From Dendrobium chrysotoxum (Eukaryota > Streptophyta > Magnoliopsida > Asparagales > Orchidaceae): DNA of 64,000 nucleotides. The position numbers were made by a program, and so were the translations under genes. Below, piece by piece: positions 59,081-64,000 of this stretch (its first letter is position 1; each line of letters opens with the position of its first letter). Under the pieces are notes generated by a model. That model searched no databases and was not told the origin of the DNA. It saw only the letters and a list, made by a program, of their open reading frames with translations. Location of the stretch: contig CM034300.1 of assembly GCA_019925795.1 (NCBI GenBank), forward strand, positions 52,434,873 through 52,498,872, given 5' to 3'.

Positions 59081-60440
59081 ATTGGATCTAGATTACATAA
59101 CTGGTTTCAAAATGCTATACTAAAGATTGTAAATTTTAAAATCCCTAGTGCTTGGTAGATTTTTATCCTTAAAAATATTGGTGTAAATTTCCTTGAGGTA
59201 TCCTTTCTTTTGGAATCCAGTGTTAAAATTTAAAGCCTTAAGCCTTTGGACTTTTCCATATTTTTAGAAAATTTTTAGTTGATTCAAAACCTTAGGTAAA
59301 GGCTCTGAAATGGTGTTTGATCATTTACATACTGATTAGGCTTGTCCCTAGATCCTACCTAACTCTATGAAGGACTACATATCTTTCTAAATTCTAAAAT
59401 CTAAAGCATATTTTAAGACTATAAAACCTTCAAATATTTATAACATATGCCACTAGACATAGCATCTTACTGTAAATAACCATGATAACCCTTGCAAATT
59501 CATTGAACATGTTTATTATTCCCATTACAATAATTTGAACCCATTTGAGTCCATGGTTGACCATGGTTAACATAGGTTCACTTAGTTTTGCCTATTGGCT
59601 TCTTTTAAACATAAACTCTTCATATGCATAAATCATATTTAACAACTCAATCCAATAAATGGATTCATATCCTAAGCATTGAACAATCTTTCATGATCAT
59701 GCATAAATTGTATTAAATCTTTCAATGTGCTAAGTTGGCTACTATTGGTCACTTTTTTCATTAAAGGACCATTTTAACCCTAAATCCTAAATCATGTATA
59801 CAAACATATCTAAACCCCACCACCCTTTTTCTCATTGCTTTGGTATTTTTTGTTCTGCTGTTCTATTTTGGATCCGTGCTAATCCTTTACTTTGCTGGAT
59901 ATGCTTTGTGATTAGTTGCCTCTCCTGGATGAGTTTTGCTGTGCTTACTAGAGTTTGCTTTAATTATTCTTATACTAATCCTGGGTTTCAAACTTTTTGG
60001 CAGAATTTTATTTTTGCAGGTGATTGTACTAAGCTCCTTTTGGTTGGGAAGATGGAGACAGTTGCTGCTTTTTGGTTCTTTCCTCATTTTTGGGTGCTCA
60101 TCCTTGTGCACCGTAGAATGTACCTAGGGTATTTTATAATTGTGCTTTGCAGGGACCCCAAGCTCTCAGGAATTTTTGTTTTCTTTTTGTAGCTCTTTTG
60201 AACAGTAGTGAGCTTGGGGTCCCTTTAAGGACTGTGTAAAATTTTTTCTATATTGACACGTAGGCCCCTTTGAGGGTTTTCAATTAATATATATATAAAC
60301 CCCACCAAAGCTTCTAAATATTTCTAAAACATATATCGTACATGCTTAAACACAACTGAACTTTTGGAGAACCATAGTTGACCAGAATCCCTTAAGCCCT
60401 AAAATTACCATATATGAACATTTGAGTAAAACCTCCTTAA
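59081..60440 (+). other. Gypsy-LTR-like remnant with a small insertion
   Basis: No gene supported. A block at about 59410-59460 (CTTCAAATATTTAT...CATATGCCACTAGAC) matches the gypsy LTR at 17278-17308, and GTTGACCAGAATCCCTTAAG at about 60375 matches 28275-28320. Likely remains of a 3' LTR of gypsy copy 2 or a relative. Interrupted by the insertion 59823-60295. Confidence 0.5.
59823..60295 (+). mobile_element. 473-bp insertion with 12-bp target duplication
   Basis: Perfect direct repeats TAAACCCCACCA flank it (59811-59822 and 60296-60307). It carries a 15-bp inverted repeat, AGGGACCCCAAGCTC (60151-60165) with its complement at 60210-60224, and ends in an AT repeat. Target duplication length fits target-primed insertion (LINE or SINE); family unknown. 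The 132-codon open frame across it has no recognisable product. Confidence 0.6.
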
Positions 60441-61082
60441 AAGACTCTCTTCTTTCTCCCATTGTGCTCTCTGGCTCTGGTAATTATGGTTTTCACTGTA
60501 GATTTGGTGATCTTTCTGGTTTTTTGCTATGTTATTAAGGATGTTGGTAAAGACTTAGAATATGATCATTATGATAAATCAACGATGGCAATAATGAAAC
60601 TCATACCCATATTGGTATCAAAGAACCTTTGGAAAATCCTACTTTCAATTGTTTGACTTGGCTTTTATTTAGTGGTAAGATTGTTGAGGATAGAAACCAT
60701 GATGTGCTTGATTTTAATGACTCTCATGTTAATGGAGATATAAGTAAGGAGATGGGAGTTAAGAATGATGCTCTTGCTACTTTACCTCATGATTAGTGTA
60801 CCTTAAATCATACTATGGAATGAATTCTAAAATGCTAAATGACCAAGGTGATAATACTGAGGAGAGTGAGATCCTAGCTCAAAATGAAGAGTTTTTTATG
60901 GTTAAGGAAGATGGATTAAATAATGCTTCTATGTTTCCTCCTAGTTTAAAAGAGAATGATGAGAATAATTAAGACAATTTTTAAAAGTAACCAAAAAGAA
61001 AAATAAGAATAAAAAGAGTGTGATGGGAAGCACATCCAAGATTACTAGAGCCTCAAATGTTTTTACTTCATCAAATGGTTAA
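60441..61082 (+). pseudogene. LINE-2 ORF1, C-terminal part
   Basis: Begins near a degraded knuckle (SHCALSGSGNYGFHC, about 60453-60497). The variable acidic region carries many stops. The C-terminus KKKNKNKKSVMGSTSKITR...SSNG, stop TAA 61080-61082, matches LINE-1 ORF1. Confidence 0.7.
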
Positions 61083-64000
61083 GGGTCTTATTTAGAATGT
61101 TAGGGGGGTAGTATTCCAACTCAGGAATTAAGACTATGATTTTTTATGATAACAAAATATTATTTTTCTCATTTAATTATTTCTCCTAGCATATATTGGA
61201 TATGTCTATTTGGTTTGTGTGTTTACTAACATTTTAGGTAAATTAAATACTACTCCGGATTGCTGAAGACTTTAAGATAGGGAAGAATAGGATTTCATGT
61301 AATAGAGCTGTATATCTCTATTTTTGTTTCTTGAGTCTGAGCAAGTATGATTGTAATTGGGTAATCATGCACACACAAATAGGGGAAGAGAGATAAATTT
61401 AAAATTTTAAACTAATCATATTATATGATATCTAATTGTGCTATACGATTTGACTTAGATTTCCTCAAGAATGATATTTCTGAAATTTGGGCTAAAATTT
61501 TCTTAACTGATCGTACTGTATGATGTCAAGTCGTATAAATGACTAACAAAGTATAAAATTAGGTTTGTACCAGACCGTACCAAAGAAGCACACTTATTTT
61601 TTGAACTGTTCCTACAGTATGTTATATATTTCTACAAATGATTGATAGAGTATAAAATTGGGTTCATACTAGATCATTCCAGACAAACCGACTTATTTTT
61701 TTAACTGTTCGTATAGTATAATCTGTATTTGTATAGATAATAAATAGAGTATGAAATTGGGTTCGGATCATAACATACCAGATGAAACTCTATTTTTTGA
61801 ACTATTCATATGGGATGATCCATGATTGTACAGTACAATCGTCGGACGGTTCTCTTAAAAAATTCAGTTTTTAAATGGTTTTTCATGTGTTTTCTATGTA
61901 AAGAGTCCTAAAAACTGTCTCAAAATCCTTTTGCTATGAATTTCTCTTGAGTGTGACCATTGAGAGTGTGTTTGGGAGAAAGCTTTTGAGTGAATAGTGA
62001 GAGATCTAGTGAAGGGGAGTTGTGAGGGTTTCATAACATTGCCCAAAGTGGGGATCTCTTTATCTTCTTCATGTTTCTGCCCAACTTCTTTGGAGGATGT
62101 TGAGAGAAGATCTTCAACATTGGATCGATGTACCCTACCTTCACCAAGAGGGTGAAAAAAGATGTGGTAGTATGCTGCCATCACATGGAGAGTGTAAAAG
62201 GCGATGGTTCTCTATCACACCGGGTTGGTCAAAAAGAGTTTGTAAAGGCTTCTCCACCTTATTATGGGGGCAAAAAGAAGAGTCACTTGTGTTAAGTGTA
62301 ATACTTAGAGGAGGAGTTTTGAGGGAGTGGATGTAGGTCAAGTTTGACTGAACCAATATAAAATTTAGTGTTCTTTTGAGCTTTTAATTTTTCCCTGCAT
62401 TTATATTTTTCCGCATTTAAAATTTTGAGGTTGAAAAATCATCTGTGACAATTATTTCTATAAATAACTGTATATTTCAAGATTCTTATTTTAACTTTCA
62501 AAAATATAAATAAGTTTTTCAAAAATCCTAGAAATATTTAAATAACCAATTCACCCCCCCCCCCCCCCCCCCCTCCCTCTTAGTTAGCCTTGGGATAGTT
62601 CTAAAAGGTCTAACGACACACACAAACTTTCAGGTGGGGGCTATCTTATCTAAGCAAGGAGTTAGAAATTTATATAGGATCATTAATATTAATCTGGTTG
62701 TTTTAGTTGAACCTTTAGTTTCTTCTTTTTTCTCAGATTAGATGCGTTCCAATTTGGTTTTAATTTGGCTTTTGTTAATTATTCTAATAAGATTTGGATT
62801 TTTTGGAAAATTTTTGAATGTTTAAACATTATTACTGATTGCCCTCAAATTTTGTATACTAGTGTTAACATTTTTCAATTCTCTTACTATGCTTCTTTTT
62901 TTTATGCTTCATATTCTAAATTTGTAAGGAAAATTCTCTGGAATCAACATAGTGATTTCTCTTTAATTATTTCATCTCCTTAGATGATTGGTGGTGATTT
63001 CAATACCGTTACTAATGTTGCTAAAAGAATTGGGGCAAAGCCTCATAATTTCCATGCTATGGAAGATTTTAATGACATGATTTACAATTGCAATCTTCAT
63101 GATATTGGTTTTACTAGGAATGCTTTTACTTGAACAAGGCTACTATGTGGCAAAGATTAGATCACATTTTATTAAATGATTTTTGGATTTTATATTTTAT
63201 TATGAATCACATTAATCATTTAACCAGAACTTTATCTGATCATTTCCCCTTACTTTTAAATATTTGCCAGCAAAGTAGCAGCACTCCTACACCTTTTCGA
63301 TTTCAAAATATATGGATTTTAGATGAATCTTTTACCAATATTGTCAAAAATAGCTAGCATGCTCTTTTGTTTCCTTATGATAAAGTTGGGGGTATGACTA
63401 AATTTTAGTTTAAGCTCAAAATGCTTAAAAAAAATTGAACAGGTGGAATAAGCGGGTTCTAAGAATATTTTCTCTAACATTTCTCAAACTGAGAATTTAG
63501 TTAATAGTGCTGATATTAATTACATGAATGGCTCCTCTCCTGAGAATCTTGTTTTATTCAATGAAGTTAAAGCTATATTGTTTAAACTTCAAGAAAAAGG
63601 CGAAGATTTTTGGAGGCAAGAGGCTTCTTCTAAATTTTTTGTTGAGGAAGACAGAAATACCAAAATTTTTTATAATATTACTAATCACAAGAAAGTGGCT
63701 AGTCAAATTCAAAAATTAACTACTCTTAATGGTGTTTCTATTAATTATCCTAAGTTTATTTATGATTCTAGTATTGATTATTTTAATTAGGTTCTCAACA
63801 AAGATTTCTCTCCACATTTAAATATTGATTGATCTTTTATTCCTACTCTCATTTCTAAGGAGGAAAATATGGTTTTGACTAAGATGCCTACTGAGGATGA
63901 AATTTGGTTAACTATTAAAAGTATGAATGTTGATTATGTTGATGGCCCTTATGGGTTTACCAAAATAATTTTTCAAAAATGCTGCTCCATTATTAAGGAT
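61075..64000 (+). pseudogene. LINE-2 ORF2 (endonuclease and start of RT), interrupted
   Basis: Starts MVKGLI at 61075, overlapping the ORF1 stop. After NVRGV the solo LTR intervenes (61112-62632); it resumes with ILSKQGVRNLYRIININLVVLVEPLVS (positions 62640-62720). Endonuclease: MIGGDFNTVTN (about 62980-63010), MEDFNDMIYNCNLHDIGF, RLDHILLNDFW and LSDHFPLLLNI. Linker frame 63524-63790 (EDFWRQEASSKFF, DRNTKIFYNITNHKK). RT N-terminus ends at the window edge (MNVDYVDGPYGFTKIIFQK). Several stops and frame changes. Confidence 0.85.
61112..62632 (+). repeat. Solo copia LTR in LINE-2
   Basis: 1521 bp, start TATTCCAACTC (from TGTTGC...), end AACTTTCA, flanked by GGTAG (61107-61111) and GGTGG (62633-62637). 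Removing it rejoins the LINE-2 ORF2 frame at RGV. Closest to the E1 LTR (GTAATCATGCACACAC, TATTATATGATATCTAATTG). Hairpin repeats at 62132-62245, split stem 62326-62357, C20 tract 62554-62573. No internal sequence, so it arose by LTR-LTR recombination. Confidence 0.92.

Larger units (their letters stand above)
60441..64000 (+). mobile_element. LINE-2: L1-type element, 5'-truncated, runs off the window
   Basis: Plus-strand homologue of LINE-1. It enters near the ORF1 zinc knuckle (about 60440), continues through the ORF1 C-terminus, ORF2 endonuclease and the start of RT, and is broken by a solo copia LTR (61112-62632). 5' truncation is common for LINEs. Confidence 0.82.

Noticed and set aside
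59794..60192. 132-codon open frame with hydrophobic stretches, possible membrane protein
   Set aside because: It crosses the left boundary of the 473-bp insertion, has low-complexity Phe/Leu/Trp content typical of T-rich DNA, and shows no family motif.

Overview
The window is plant nuclear DNA made almost entirely of nested, decayed retrotransposons. I see no host protein-coding gene, tRNA, rRNA or CRISPR array. The evidence for a plant is: copia elements primed by initiator-Met tRNA (TGGTATCAGAG next to the 5' LTR), Tat-type gypsy pol with two RNase H domains and a tandem-repeat 3' UTR, and L1-type LINEs with a plant-style ORF1. High AT content, long LTRs and insertions within insertions suggest a large, repeat-rich genome. 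The species cannot be told from the sequence.

Layout. (1) 1-27 and 11374-16762 are the 3' part of gypsy copy 1 (Tat lineage): end of gag, protease, RT, two RNase H domains, integrase, and a 3' UTR with seven 53-bp repeats. It is split by copia E1 (28-11368, + strand, TSD ACCAG). (2) A very long gypsy LTR (16763-17312 plus 28157-33979, about 6.4 kb) is split by copia E2 (17313-28151, - strand, TSD CTATC). (3) 33980 to about 35640 is a leader/gag remnant of a second gypsy copy, whose pol resumes at 49385-54245. Between them lies copia C4, kept only as its 3' end: an extra ORF at 36123-37236 and a 3' LTR (37600-38528 plus 48569-49379). Copia E3 (38529-48563, + strand, TSD derived from AGATG) sits inside that LTR. 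(4) LINE-1 (59080-54246, - strand) has both ORFs but lost its 3' end. (5) 59081-60440 is gypsy-LTR-like sequence holding a 473-bp insertion flanked by 12-bp direct repeats. (6) LINE-2 (60440 to window end, + strand) is 5'-truncated and carries a solo copia LTR (61112-62632, TSD GGTAG/GGTGG).

The copia elements share sirevirus-like traits: long LTRs (1.5-1.84 kb), a large gag with a coiled-coil extension and two zinc knuckles, several polypurine tracts, palindrome-rich U3, and in two copies (E1, C4) an additional ORF after pol. All coding regions carry stops or frameshifts. E2 is the best preserved: its protease DSG, integrase D-D-E and RT YVDD are visible.

The most interesting signals are non-coding and repeat between copies. 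Each LTR leader holds an array of about 39-bp repeats, each able to fold into a hairpin whose stem is kept by paired changes; just downstream is a split stem (AGTGG...CCACT) that also shows a compensatory change. The extra ORF has its own U3-like upstream region with a TATA box about 60 bp before the ATG. Three elements carry an array of mini-hairpins before the 3' LTR. E2 has LTRs that have captured a copy of their own primer binding site.
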